Assembly: GCA_028065135.1 (NCBI GenBank)
Contig: JAPTWR010000029.1
Span: 1-9,463, forward strand
Direction: 5' to 3'
From: Acidithiobacillus sp.
Lineage (GTDB): Bacteria > Pseudomonadota > Gammaproteobacteria > Acidithiobacillales > Acidithiobacillaceae
Length of the DNA stretch: 9,463 nt
The notes beneath the pieces were generated by a model. The model was given only the letters and a program-made list of their open reading frames with translations. It did no database searches and was not told the DNA's origin. How positions within the stretch are numbered: the first letter of the stretch is position 1; each line of letters begins with the position of its first letter. A program made the translations under genes and the position numbers. Below are positions 1 to 7,111 of the stretch, piece after piece.

Positions 1-1
1 C

Positions 2-1108
2 ACGCCAGGAGTGGCGGCCCCGGTGCGGGAGATCGTCGCCGACCCGGATAAGGCTTACGACTATACGGCCAAGGGTAACCTGGTGGCCGTTATCAGCAAC
101 GGTACGGCGGTGCTCGGCCTGGGTAACGTCGGGCCGTTGGCGGGTAAGCCCGTCATGGAAGGCAAGGCGCTGCTTTTCAAGCGCTTCGCGGATATTGACG
201 CGTTTGATATCGAAGTGCAGGCGCGCGACGCCGAGCATCTCATCGACGTAGTGGCGGCCATCGCCCCGGGTTTTGGCGGCATCAACCTGGAGGATATCGG
301 TGCGCCCGTATGTTTTCAGGTGGAAGAAGCCTTGCAGGCCATGCTGGATATTCCCGTATTTCACGATGATCAGCATGGTACGGCAGTGATCGTGGCGGCG
401 GCGCTGCAAAATGCACTGGAATTGCAGGGTAAGGAGTTGGGCCGCGCCAAGGTCGCTATTGTTGGTGCCGGTGCCGCCGGAATTGCCATTGCGCGTATGT
501 TGCGGGCACTGGGGGTAGCGGATATCTTCCTGAGCGATTTGCATGGCGTGCTGCACAGCAAGCGTACGGACCTCACCCAATGGCATAAACCTTTTGCCGT
601 GGCACCCCAGAACTGGGATCTGGCGGCGATGTTGCGCGGTGCCGATGTGGTCATCGGCGTCTCTGTGCGCGGCGCCATTCCGGAAGCGGCGCTGTCGACG
701 CTGGCGCCCAAGCCGGTAATTTTTGCGCTCGCCAATCCCGATCCTGAGGTGGACCCCGCCCTGGCGCGGCACCTGCGTCCTGATGCCATCATCGCCACGG
801 GTCGATCGGATATGCCCAATCAGGTCAACAATGTGTTGGGCTTTCCCTTCCTCTTCCGCGGCGCACTGGATTGCCGGGCTCGGCAGATCAACCAGCCCAT
901 GCTGCTGGCGGCCGTGGATGCTTTGGCGAAGCTGGCGCGGGAGCCGGTGCCGGACGCTGTGCAGACCGTTTACGGGCTGACTGCCCCGCAAGGTCTGACC
1001 TTCGGCCCCGAGTACATTATCCCCAAACCTCTGGACCCCCGCCTACGGCCATGGGTCTCTGGCGCGGTAACCGCTGCCGCCCGGGAAAGCGGCGTCGCGC
1101 GGCGCTGA
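2..1108 (+). CDS. Malic enzyme (malate dehydrogenase, decarboxylating), 5' truncated by window edge
   Basis: Oxidative decarboxylation of malate to pyruvate and CO2 with reduction of NAD(P); cytoplasmic. The reading frame is open from base 2 with no start, and its first residues, TPGVA, match the conserved segment just after the catalytic tyrosine of the family. By comparison with family members of roughly 430 residues, about 50-60 N-terminal residues lie outside the window; 368 are visible. Visible motifs, in fragment numbering: [15 protein letters not shown] at 31-45; a metal/substrate site NLEDIGAP at 95-102 and FHDDQHGTA at 120-128; a Rossmann dinucleotide loop GAGAAG at 155-160; ANPDPE at 244-249; and [15 protein letters not shown] at 276-290. 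The protein ends soon after the malic domain, so it lacks the phosphotransacetylase-like tail of E. coli MaeB. Cofactor preference (NAD or NADP) cannot be read with confidence. The next gene starts 6 bases downstream, suggesting co-transcription. Confidence 0.95.
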   Translation, partial: TPGVAAPVREIVADPDKAYDYTAKGNLVAVISNGTAVLGLGNVGPLAGKPVMEGKALLFKRFADIDAFDIEVQARDAEHLIDVVAAIAPGFGGINLEDIGAPVCFQVEEALQAMLDIPVFHDDQHGTAVIVAAALQNALELQGKELGRAKVAIVGAGAAGIAIARMLRALGVADIFLSDLHGVLHSKRTDLTQWHKPFAVAPQNWDLAAMLRGADVVIGVSVRGAIPEAALSTLAPKPVIFALANPDPEVDPALARHLRPDAIIATGRSDMPNQVNNVLGFPFLFRGALDCRARQINQPMLLAAVDALAKLAREPVPDAVQTVYGLTAPQGLTFGPEYIIPKPLDPRLRPWVSGAVTAAARESGVARR

Positions 1109-1114
1109 ATCGCG

Positions 1115-2173
1115 ATGCGTCTCGCGGATCTGACGGTTCGCGATCTGCGATTCGCCTTCGGCCAACTGCTCGCCGCCGTTCTGTTTTTTGCCCTTGTCTG
1201 GAAAATTCTTTCCCCCTTTTTGCCAGCCCTTGGCTGGGCCGCCATTCTCGTTTATGCGACCTGGCCGCTGGCTGGTCCCATGCGCCGACATTGGCCGCCG
1301 GTGCCGGCGGCAGCAGGCGCCACGCTCATGTTGGCGCTGATTTTTATTCTTCCCGTAATTTTCCTGAGCATCAGCCTGGGGACGGAGTTGCACCACGTAC
1401 TGACCGATCTCGGTAGCGTGGATGCACACACGACCCTGGAAGCAAGTCTGAATCGGATACCTTGGCTGCATGAACTGCTCGCGCAGATTCCTGCAGCCTG
1501 GAAGACGAAACTGATGCCCGGTGCCCTGACCCCCGACCTGTCCGCCTGGGCGGGGCGGCTGGGTAGTGTTGCGGGTGGAATCGGTCGTTTCGGTACTTTG
1601 CTTATACTTGTTCTCATCACCGCCTTTTTCTTCTACCGGCATGGTGAAGTGCTGGTGGACCAGTTGCGCCGTTTTGTCGGCCAGGTGCTGGGACAGCGCG
1701 GCGATGCTTATCTGCGGACGGTGGCCAGCACCATCCGTGCGGTGATTTATGGCATTCTGGCGACCGCGGTGGCGCAGGGGGCGCTGGCGGGATTGGGTTA
1801 CTGGGTGGCGGGACTGCCTGCACCCGTACTGTTGGCCATCGTCACCCTGCTGTTTTCCTTTATCCCCTTCGGTACCCCGCTGGTCTGGGGGGCAGCGAGC
1901 ATCTGGTTGCTATCTCAGGGCGAGATTTGGGCGGGAGTGGGCCTGGCCCTGTGGGGTGCGCTGGTGGTGAGCTGGATCGATAACCTGATCCGCCCGCTGG
2001 TGATTTCCAATGCGGTACGGATTCCATTTCTGCTGGTTCTATTCGGGGTATTGGGCGGCATTCTTGCCTTCGGTTTCCTGGGATTGTTCCTGGGACCGGT
2101 GCTGCTGGCCGTATTGCTGGCGATATGGGATGAGTGGTTGCGGCCAGCGACGCCTGCTGCGCCGCCGGGTTGA
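1115..2173 (+). CDS. AI-2E/PerM-family (YdiK-like) integral membrane transporter
   Basis: A 352-residue inner membrane protein of the AI-2E transporter family (formerly UPF0118; E. coli relatives YdiK, PerM and TqsA). The family is linked to autoinducer-2 or ion export, but the substrate of most members, including this one, is unknown. Hydrophobic segments lie at about 16-37, 40-53, 68-88, 155-175, 208-232, 236-262, 272-288 and 303-338, separated by a soluble stretch at about 90-150, which is the usual family layout. The signature is at the C-terminal end: WIDNLIRPLVIS at 287-298, then GVLGGILAFGFLGLFLGPVL at 311-330, very like YdiK. The ATG at 1115 lies 6 bases after the malic enzyme stop. 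No good Shine-Dalgarno precedes it, so translation is probably coupled to the upstream gene. A role in moving a malate-related metabolite is possible from context only and is not supported by sequence. Confidence 0.9.
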   Translation: MRLADLTVRDLRFAFGQLLAAVLFFALVWKILSPFLPALGWAAILVYATWPLAGPMRRHWPPVPAAAGATLMLALIFILPVIFLSISLGTELHHVLTDLGSVDAHTTLEASLNRIPWLHELLAQIPAAWKTKLMPGALTPDLSAWAGRLGSVAGGIGRFGTLLILVLITAFFFYRHGEVLVDQLRRFVGQVLGQRGDAYLRTVASTIRAVIYGILATAVAQGALAGLGYWVAGLPAPVLLAIVTLLFSFIPFGTPLVWGAASIWLLSQGEIWAGVGLALWGALVVSWIDNLIRPLVISNAVRIPFLLVLFGVLGGILAFGFLGLFLGPVLLAVLLAIWDEWLRPATPAAPPG

Positions 2174-2195
2174 ATGTCCGCTCCATGCAGGCAGG

Positions 2196-2217
2196 CAGTT
2201 GTCGGCACAGATAACTG
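2196..2217. repeat. Imperfect inverted repeat downstream of the AI-2E-family gene
   Basis: CAGTTGTC (2196-2203) pairs with GATAACTG (2210-2217) over 8 positions with one G-U pair and a 6-base loop. It starts 22 bases after the AI-2E-family stop codon. It could end the malic enzyme/permease transcript, but no T-run follows on either strand, so it is not a canonical intrinsic terminator. An operator for the following promoter is an alternative. Both are inference. Confidence 0.35.
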
Positions 2218-2301
2218 TATGAGCATGTGCCCTAAAAACCCTTTGATCTGCCACCGGAGGAAAATACTCGGCGGATTTGCAGCCCGGCGAGTGTCTACTT
2301 C

Positions 2302-2330
2302 TTGGCCTGTCTCACGCTAGGCCCTATACT
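2302..2330 (+). promoter_or_regulatory. Predicted sigma70 promoter for ilvD
   Basis: TTGGCC at 2302-2307 (-35 box, 4 of 6 consensus positions) is separated by exactly 17 bases from TATACT at 2325-2330 (-10 box, 5 of 6). Transcription would begin near 2336-2338, giving a leader of about 105 bases before the ilvD ATG. It is the best promoter match I found between the permease gene and ilvD. It supports ilvD and the following NYN gene forming their own transcription unit. Confidence 0.6.
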
Positions 2331-2352
2331 GCGGATACTAACCAGACGGTCA

Positions 2353-2398
2353 GTGTGCTTTTACTCGGCACACGGCCACGCTGCCATCGTGGGTGGCA
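2353..2398 (+). promoter_or_regulatory. Leader of ilvD with several short alternative stems
   Basis: GTGTGC (2353-2358) can pair with GCACAC (2368-2373). Downstream, CCACG (2376-2380) can pair with CGTGG (2388-2392), TGCCA (2382-2386) with TGGCA (2394-2398), and GCCAC (2375-2379) with GTGGC (2393-2397). The last three exclude one another at least in part. No T-run follows, so there is no classical terminator stem. This may be an alternative-fold leader or simply chance in GC-rich DNA. Confidence 0.25.
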
Positions 2399-2432
2399 TC
2401 CACGCGATGCATCCCCTTGCCGAACTTGCCAC

Positions 2433-2436
2433 GAGG
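2433..2436 (+). promoter_or_regulatory. Ribosome binding site deciding the ilvD start
   Basis: GAGG at 2433-2436 (within ACGAGGA) lies 5 bases before the ATG at 2442. The open frame continues upstream to a TTG at 2277, but this site, the promoter inside the upstream stretch and the homology of the residues that follow all select 2442. Confidence 0.65.
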
Positions 2437-2441
2437 ATCTC

Positions 2442-4118
2442 ATGCGCTCCGATATGATCAAAAAAGGCTTTGAACGCACCCCCCATCGCGCCCTGCTCAA
2501 GGCCTGCGGTGTCACCGACCAGGATATGGATAAGCCCTTCATCGGAGTGGCCAACTCGTTCATCGACATTATTCCCGGCCATGTGCATTTGCAGGAGTTC
2601 GGACGCATCGTCAAGGAGAACATCCGTGCGGCAGGGGGTGTGCCCTTCGAGTTCAATACCATCGGTGTGGATGACGGTATCATCATGGGGCACGACGGTA
2701 TGCGTTACTCGCTCCCGAGCCGCGAGCTGATTGCGGACTCCATCGAGACGGTGGTGCAGGCCCATCATCTGGACGCGCTCATCTGTATCCCCAACTGCGA
2801 CAAGATCGTGCCCGGTATGATCATGGGCGCGCTGCGCTGTGACGTCCCCACGGTGTTCGTCTCCGGCGGCCCTATGGAGGCCGGTCATCTGTCTGACGGA
2901 ACGGCGATCGATCTGGTGACGGCCTTTGAGGCGGTCGGCCAGTTCAAGCGCGGGCAGATCACCCAAATCCGTCTCAAAGAGATCGAGGACAAGGCCTGTC
3001 CGACTTGCGGCTCCTGCTCCGGCATGTTCACGGCCAACAGTATGAACTGCCTGATGGAGGTCCTCGGTATCGCGCTGCCGGGCAACGGTACCATCCTGGC
3101 GACGGCGGCGGCGCGCCGCGACCTGGTGCGGCAGGCCGCGGATCGCGTGGTGACCCTGGCCATGGCGGGTGCCCCGACCATGCGGCAACTGGTGGATTTC
3201 GATGCCATCGATAACGCATTTATACTGGACATGGCCATGGGCGGTTCCACCAACACGGTGCTGCACACCCTGGCCATCGCCCGGGAGGCCGGTCTGGATT
3301 ATCCCCTGGCGCGGCTGAACGATCTGGCGCAGAAGGTGGCCTACCTTGCCAAGATATCGCCCGCCCTGTCCACGGTGCATATCGAGGACATCGGCCGCGC
3401 CGGTGGTATCCCGGCCATCCTCCATGAGGTCCACAAGCGCAACCCCGATGTGCTGCATCTGGATAAGCCGACAGTGAGCGGCCAGAGCCTGCGCGAGATC
3501 GTATCGGCGGCGGCGGTCAAGGACAGCAGGATCATCCATCTGGCCAGCGATCCCATTTCACCCACCGGTGGCCTGCGGGTGGTCTTTGGCAATCTCGCGC
3601 CGGAAGGCGGTATCGTCAAAATCGGTGCGGTATTGCCCGCGATGCGCAAGTTCTCTGGACCAGCGAAGATTTTTGAGAGTATGGAAACGGCGGCAGACGG
3701 TATTCTTGCCGGTGAAGTCAAGGCCGGTGATGTGGTGGTGATCCGTTACGAAGGCCCGAAGGGTGGCCCCGGAATGCCGGAGATGCTGACGCCTACCGCC
3801 AACATCATGGGTATGGGTCTCGGCGAAAGTGTGGCATTGATTACCGACGGCCGTTTCAGTGGAGCAACCCGCGGGGCCTGTATCGGCCACATCTCCCCGG
3901 AGGCGGCGGAGGGCGGCCCCATCGGTCTGTTGAAAGATGGTGACATGATTTCTCTTGACCTCGACAACGGCAAAATTCATGTCGACCTGAGTGACGAGGA
4001 ATTGGCCGAACGCCGCAAACATTGGGTACCGATAGAAAAGCCCCTGAAGTCACCGTGGTTGCGCCGTTATCGTAAGCTGGTGACTAACGCCGCCAACGGC
4101 GCGATCCTGGAGTCCTGA
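2442..4118 (+). CDS. ilvD: Dihydroxyacid dehydratase IlvD
   Basis: Dehydrates 2,3-dihydroxy-isovalerate and 2,3-dihydroxy-3-methylvalerate to the 2-keto acids that precede valine/leucine and isoleucine; cytoplasmic Fe-S enzyme. With the start at 2442 it has 558 residues, the length of the shorter bacterial enzymes (B. subtilis type) rather than the ~616 of E. coli IlvD. Family motifs: [10 protein letters not shown] at 45-54, [11 protein letters not shown] at 70-80, [10 protein letters not shown] at 87-96, [11 protein letters not shown] at 116-126, [18 protein letters not shown] at 186-203, [10 protein letters not shown] at 266-275, [15 protein letters not shown] at 435-449 and [12 protein letters not shown] at 467-478. 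Cys119 and Cys192 are the likely cluster ligands. The position of the plant-type NPC cysteine is Gly46. The 55 residues encoded upstream to a TTG at 2277 show no similarity to the family and were excluded. The NYN-domain gene follows 6 bases after the stop. Confidence 0.97.
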   Translation: MRSDMIKKGFERTPHRALLKACGVTDQDMDKPFIGVANSFIDIIPGHVHLQEFGRIVKENIRAAGGVPFEFNTIGVDDGIIMGHDGMRYSLPSRELIADSIETVVQAHHLDALICIPNCDKIVPGMIMGALRCDVPTVFVSGGPMEAGHLSDGTAIDLVTAFEAVGQFKRGQITQIRLKEIEDKACPTCGSCSGMFTANSMNCLMEVLGIALPGNGTILATAAARRDLVRQAADRVVTLAMAGAPTMRQLVDFDAIDNAFILDMAMGGSTNTVLHTLAIAREAGLDYPLARLNDLAQKVAYLAKISPALSTVHIEDIGRAGGIPAILHEVHKRNPDVLHLDKPTVSGQSLREIVSAAAVKDSRIIHLASDPISPTGGLRVVFGNLAPEGGIVKIGAVLPAMRKFSGPAKIFESMETAADGILAGEVKAGDVVVIRYEGPKGGPGMPEMLTPTANIMGMGLGESVALITDGRFSGATRGACIGHISPEAAEGGPIGLLKDGDMISLDLDNGKIHVDLSDEELAERRKHWVPIEKPLKSPWLRRYRKLVTNAANGAILES

Positions 4119-4124
4119 GCGTTC

Positions 4125-5081
4125 ATGAGTAATGGTGAGCTGCATATCGGTGTCTATGTGGATGCCGAAAATATTCGTTACAACGGTGGTTATGCCATGC
4201 GTTATGACGTACTGCGACGTTTCGCCGGGCGGGAAGAGGAGGCGCGACTACTGCGCCTGAATACCTACATGGCGGTGGATGGCGAGCGCATGAAGCGTGA
4301 CCGCGAGTACCGGGAACGGATTCGCGGTTATCAGCAGGCGGTGCGCGATCTCGGTTGGAAAATCATCGAAAAGCCGGTGCGCTGGTTCGTGGACGAAGAA
4401 GGCAACAGCATGTCCAAGGCCAATGCCGATCTGGATCTGGCGGTGGATGTGATGCTGCAATCCGAGCGCCTGGATCAGGTGTTGCTGGTTACGGGAGACG
4501 GGGATTTCCTGCAGGTGGTTCGCGCGTTGCAGAATAAGGGATGCCGGGTCGAGGTGCTGGCGTTCAGGAATGTTTCCAGAGAACTGCAGTATGAAGCGGA
4601 CGCTTTCTACCCCGGTTATCTGGTGCCCGGGCTGATTCCCACCCGCGGCGACATGCGGGTGCCGTGGGGGGAGATGGGATCACGCATCCGCGGTATCTGC
4701 ATCCGCTGGGAGGCGGACCGCGGCTTCGGCTTCGTCCGTTTTTTGACGGGTATTTCCGCACGGTTGTGGGTGACCGATACCCGGCAGGACGACTCTCCCT
4801 ACGAGTCAGCCTTTGTCCACATTTCTGACCTGCCGCGCGAACTGGATACGGATGATCTCCCGAGCCGGGATATCATTCTGGAGTTTGATCTCGAGCCCAG
4901 TGGGACGGAAAAGGGCGGCTTCATCGCTCGCCGCTGCACAGTGGTCAATCGCTATGATGGCCGCACTGGGGGCTTGTCGAAGCCGCCCGACCGCATCTCC
5001 ACCACGGAACGGGGGGAGGATGCGGGGTTCGTCCAGCAGGACGAAGCCGAGGAGCATGAGGCGGTCGCCGAACCCTCCTGA
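4125..5081 (+). CDS. NYN-domain (PIN-like RNase fold) protein with C-terminal cold-shock-like domain
   Basis: A 318-residue soluble protein in two parts. Residues 7-165 match the NYN/LabA-like family (PIN-like nuclease fold). YVDAENI at 11-17 supplies Asp13 and Asn16, an acidic cluster follows at Asp102, Asp104 and Asp108, and TGDGDF at 123-128 supplies Asp125 and Asp127, so the set of acidic metal-binding residues is intact. Residues 189-274 resemble a cold-shock domain: an RNP1-like RGFGFV at 199-204 preceded by Trp195, an RNP2-like AFVHISDL at 229-236, then EFDLEPSGTEKGGFIARRCTVV at about 253-274 (only key residues matter: Phe254, Lys263, Ala268, Val273). About 24 residues separate the two RNP-like motifs against about 9 in CspA, so the domain has an insertion. 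The tail (280-318) is acidic and probably disordered. The ATG at 4125 lies 6 bases after ilvD; a GGAG sits 12 bases upstream, rather far, so coupling with ilvD is likely. Predicted activity is RNA cleavage or binding; the target is unknown. Confidence 0.85.
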   Translation: MSNGELHIGVYVDAENIRYNGGYAMRYDVLRRFAGREEEARLLRLNTYMAVDGERMKRDREYRERIRGYQQAVRDLGWKIIEKPVRWFVDEEGNSMSKANADLDLAVDVMLQSERLDQVLLVTGDGDFLQVVRALQNKGCRVEVLAFRNVSRELQYEADAFYPGYLVPGLIPTRGDMRVPWGEMGSRIRGICIRWEADRGFGFVRFLTGISARLWVTDTRQDDSPYESAFVHISDLPRELDTDDLPSRDIILEFDLEPSGTEKGGFIARRCTVVNRYDGRTGGLSKPPDRISTTERGEDAGFVQQDEAEEHEAVAEPS

Positions 5082-5095
5082 CGCCGCTTCGGTCT

Positions 5096-6403
5096 CTACA
5101 GGTTGCGAAAAAATACCTGACTGCGGCGCTGGAAGTTGTAGAGGTGCTGCCGCGGCACCGGTAAATCCTCCAGGGCGCCGTGGCGAAAGTCGCGCTCCAG
5201 AAACCAGTGGGTCGTCTGGGTGCTGAGCACAAAGATGCGCTCCAGCGCCTGCTCCCGAGCGCGTTCCTGACAGTAGTCGAGCAGCCGCTCACCGCGCCCC
5301 TGACGACGATAGCGGCTGTCTACGGCGAGACAGGCGACTTCGGCCATTCCCTGATCAGGGTAGGGATATATGGCCGCGCAGCCGATGATCTTGCCGTCCC
5401 GTTCCATGACCACGAAGTGATCGGCTTCGATTTCGAGGCGTTCCCGGCTGCGCCGTACCAGCACGCCGCGTTCTTCCAAGGGGCGAATCAGATCGAGGAT
5501 GCCGGGAATATCGGCGACCGTGGCCGTCCGCAGATGCTCGAAGGGGTCCCGGGAAATGAGGGTACCGAGGCCATCGCGGGTGAAGAGTTCGCGTAGCAGG
5601 GCGCCATCCACATGCCGGGATATCAGATGGACGCGGTCTACGTTTCCCGTGCAGGCAATTGCCGCACTGTGCAGATGCTCGCGCAGCCCGCCCTGGATAT
5701 CCTCCCGCGCCAGTAATTGCGGTAGTTCGGAGAGGGTGATCTGGCGTATCAGTTGCCCCTGGGCATCGGTCACACCATCCTCATCCATGAAAAATACCAG
5801 TTTGGCGGCGTGCAAGGCCAAGGCCGCCGCTACCGCCACTTCCTCTGCACGGATGTTGAACAGGGTACCCGTCGGCGAGACGCCGATGGGGGAGAGCAGG
5901 ACGATTTCGTCGGCGGCAAGATGGCGTTGGATGGCCTCTGTCGCCACCCTCCGTACCTGCCCGGTATACTGGTAATCCACCCCCTCCAGCACCCCAAGGG
6001 GCTGGGCGATGATGAAGTTGCCGCTGACCACCTGCAATCCCGCATGAGCCATGGGCGAGCCCATTTGTCCTTCGGACAATGCCGCCTCCACTACCAGACG
6101 GGCCCCGCCCACCGCTTCACGGAGTACCTGCATGGCCGCCAGGTCGGTGATGCGCTTGCCGTTGACCCGTTCGGTGCGGAGTTGGTGGGCCAGCAGGGCT
6201 GCGTCGATCTGCGGCCCGGCCCCGTGCACCAGGACGACATTGATGCCCAGGCTGTTGAGCAGGGCGATGTCATGGGCGAGGCTGCGGATGCTGCCATCCG
6301 CCAGAGCGTCGCCACCGAAATTGATGACGAAAGTCTGCCCGCGAAAGCGATGAATGTAGGGCGAAGACTCGCGGAAGCTGCGGACGAAGCTATCGGCTGG
6401 CAT
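5096..6403 (-). CDS. argA: N-acetylglutamate synthase ArgA (amino acid kinase fold plus GNAT domain)
   Basis: Transfers the acetyl group of acetyl-CoA to glutamate, the first step of arginine synthesis; cytoplasmic. The 435 residues match the classical two-domain ArgA (443 in E. coli). Residues 20-285 are the amino acid kinase-like domain that binds arginine for feedback inhibition, with VINFGGDALADG at 26-37 and VLVHGAGPQID at 57-67. Residues 291-435 are the GNAT acetyltransferase domain, with the acetyl-CoA pyrophosphate loop RRQGRG at 366-371 and EVACLAVDSRYR at 355-366. The start is the ATG complementary to 6401-6403; only a weak purine-rich stretch (AGGGG, 12 bases upstream) precedes it. 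It is the last gene of the leftward group, 15 bases after bolA, and converges on the NYN gene with a 14-base gap. I saw no ARG box, so control is probably mainly by feedback. Confidence 0.97.
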   Translation of the reverse strand: MPADSFVRSFRESSPYIHRFRGQTFVINFGGDALADGSIRSLAHDIALLNSLGINVVLVHGAGPQIDAALLAHQLRTERVNGKRITDLAAMQVLREAVGGARLVVEAALSEGQMGSPMAHAGLQVVSGNFIIAQPLGVLEGVDYQYTGQVRRVATEAIQRHLAADEIVLLSPIGVSPTGTLFNIRAEEVAVAAALALHAAKLVFFMDEDGVTDAQGQLIRQITLSELPQLLAREDIQGGLREHLHSAAIACTGNVDRVHLISRHVDGALLRELFTRDGLGTLISRDPFEHLRTATVADIPGILDLIRPLEERGVLVRRSRERLEIEADHFVVMERDGKIIGCAAIYPYPDQGMAEVACLAVDSRYRRQGRGERLLDYCQERAREQALERIFVLSTQTTHWFLERDFRHGALEDLPVPRQHLYNFQRRSQVFFRNL

Positions 6404-6418
6404 CTGAGCACACCGCCC

Positions 6419-6730
6419 CTAAAGGACGTTCAGGGCGATGGCTGGACGCTGTGTTTTGGACTGGTTTTGGGCGGCAAACTCCTCCGGGCTATAGGCCTTG
6501 ATCGTCAGTGCGTGTATCTCCTGACGCAGCGGGTCGGTGACCGTATTGACCAGACGGTGACGTGCCAACGGGGGCAAGCCCGCGAACCGACTGCTGACAA
6601 TGCGTACCTCGTAATGCCCGCCACCGCCGGACAACGCGTGACCACTGTGGGATTTCGTCCGGTCATTGATTTCCAGGAATTCCGGATTCAGGGCGTCACG
6701 CAATAAATTACCAAGGATTTCTTTATTCAT
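6419..6730 (-). CDS. bolA: BolA family protein
   Basis: A small (103-residue) BolA-fold protein. The family partners with monothiol glutaredoxins in Fe-S cluster handling, and E. coli BolA also affects cell shape and stress genes. Features: [19 protein letters not shown] at 28-46, the RHRLV motif at 57-61 and [15 protein letters not shown] at 71-85. His73 is the invariant C-terminal histidine that binds the shared cluster, and His28 or His31 fills the loop position that is His or Cys in the family. There is no cysteine, so this is a BolA_H type. The ATG at 6730 is preceded by AAGGAG (complement of 6741-6746) 10 bases away, a clear ribosome binding site. The start overlaps the yciI stop as ATGA, so the two are translationally coupled. 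Confidence 0.92.
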   Translation of the reverse strand: MNKEILGNLLRDALNPEFLEINDRTKSHSGHALSGGGGHYEVRIVSSRFAGLPPLARHRLVNTVTDPLRQEIHALTIKAYSPEEFAAQNQSKTQRPAIALNVL

Positions 6731-7029
6731 GGCAAAAATACTCCTTTATAAGGGCGAACGCTGACATCTGCGTAAACACCGGCACTGAGATAAGGTTCGG
6801 CGGCAGCCCAGGTATGGGCATCTTCCAACGAGTCAAAACGGGCAATGATCAGGCTGCCGGTAAACCCTGCCTCGCCCGGTTCTTCACTGTCTATGGCGGG
6901 AAATGGGCCCGCAGTCAGTAAGCGCCCCTCGGATTGCAACTGATGCAGGCGCGCCAGATGATCGCCCCGCGCCGCCTGGCGTTTGCCCAGAGAGCCGGCA
7001 TTGTCCGTACCAATAATGCAGTAATACAT
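6727..7029 (-). CDS. yciI: YciI family protein
   Basis: A 100-residue ferredoxin-like small protein of the YciI family, of unknown biochemical role (E. coli YciI is encoded near yciA/yciB). Features: [17 protein letters not shown] at 1-17, the R-x-x-HL segment at 21-25 with the conserved His24, [13 protein letters not shown] at 35-47, [22 protein letters not shown] at about 59-80 (EPY in place of the more usual DPY), and a C-terminal VRPYKGV. The frame is open 9 codons further up, to an ATG at 7056. I chose the ATG at 7029 because the family starts at MYY and AGGA (complement of 7038-7041) sits 8 bases before it. The stop overlaps the bolA start by four bases. Confidence 0.9.
   Translation of the reverse strand: MYYCIIGTDNAGSLGKRQAARGDHLARLHQLQSEGRLLTAGPFPAIDSEEPGEAGFTGSLIIARFDSLEDAHTWAAAEPYLSAGVYADVSVRPYKGVFLP
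6741..6746 (-). promoter_or_regulatory. Strong ribosome binding site for bolA inside yciI
   Basis: The complement reads AAGGAG, 10 bases before the bolA ATG and within the last codons of yciI. With the ATGA overlap it indicates both reinitiation and independent loading at bolA. Confidence 0.7.
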
Positions 7030-7111
7030 GAACCTTTTCCTGTTGGTGAGATGCATGCCCTAAAGCTGCCCCATTTGCGGCAAGTTGGCAACCGTCTCCG
7101 CTGATCAGAGG

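Larger units (their letters stand above)
2174..2441 (+). other. Intergenic region upstream of ilvD (268 bases)
   Basis: No convincing gene is seen. In order it holds an imperfect 8-base-pair inverted repeat (2196-2217), a strong sigma70-like promoter (2302-2330), short mutually exclusive hairpins in the presumed leader (2353-2398) and the ilvD ribosome binding site (2433-2436). A GGAGG at 2256-2260 is not followed by a well-placed start codon. A small frame from an ATG at 2219 to a stop at 2320 (33 codons) has no recognisable product and ends just before the promoter's -10 box. Confidence 0.6.

Noticed and set aside
1043..1642. Leftward open frame (199 codons) opposite the malic enzyme and permease genes
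   Set aside because: Crosses two real genes in antisense with no family features.
2187..2198. Short tandem run of GCAG/GCAGGCAG units
   Set aside because: Only about three 4-base units; too short to call a repeat array.
2219..2320. 33-codon rightward frame upstream of the ilvD promoter
   Set aside because: No ribosome binding site of note, no recognisable product, and it overlaps the -35 box.
2277..2441. 55-codon N-terminal extension of ilvD to a TTG start
   Set aside because: The added residues do not resemble IlvD, the stretch contains the predicted promoter, and the ATG at 2442 has a good ribosome binding site and yields the normal family length.
2361..3539. Long leftward open frame (392 codons) opposite ilvD
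   Set aside because: It is antisense to a certain gene, rich in His, Arg and Gly as expected of a GC-rich shadow, and matches no family.
5753..6706. Rightward open frame (317 codons) opposite argA and bolA
   Set aside because: It lies antisense to two well-supported genes, has no recognisable domains and crosses the bolA/argA boundary.
7030..7056. Nine-codon N-terminal extension of YciI
   Set aside because: The family begins at MYY; AGGA 8 bases before the ATG at 7029 supports the shorter form.
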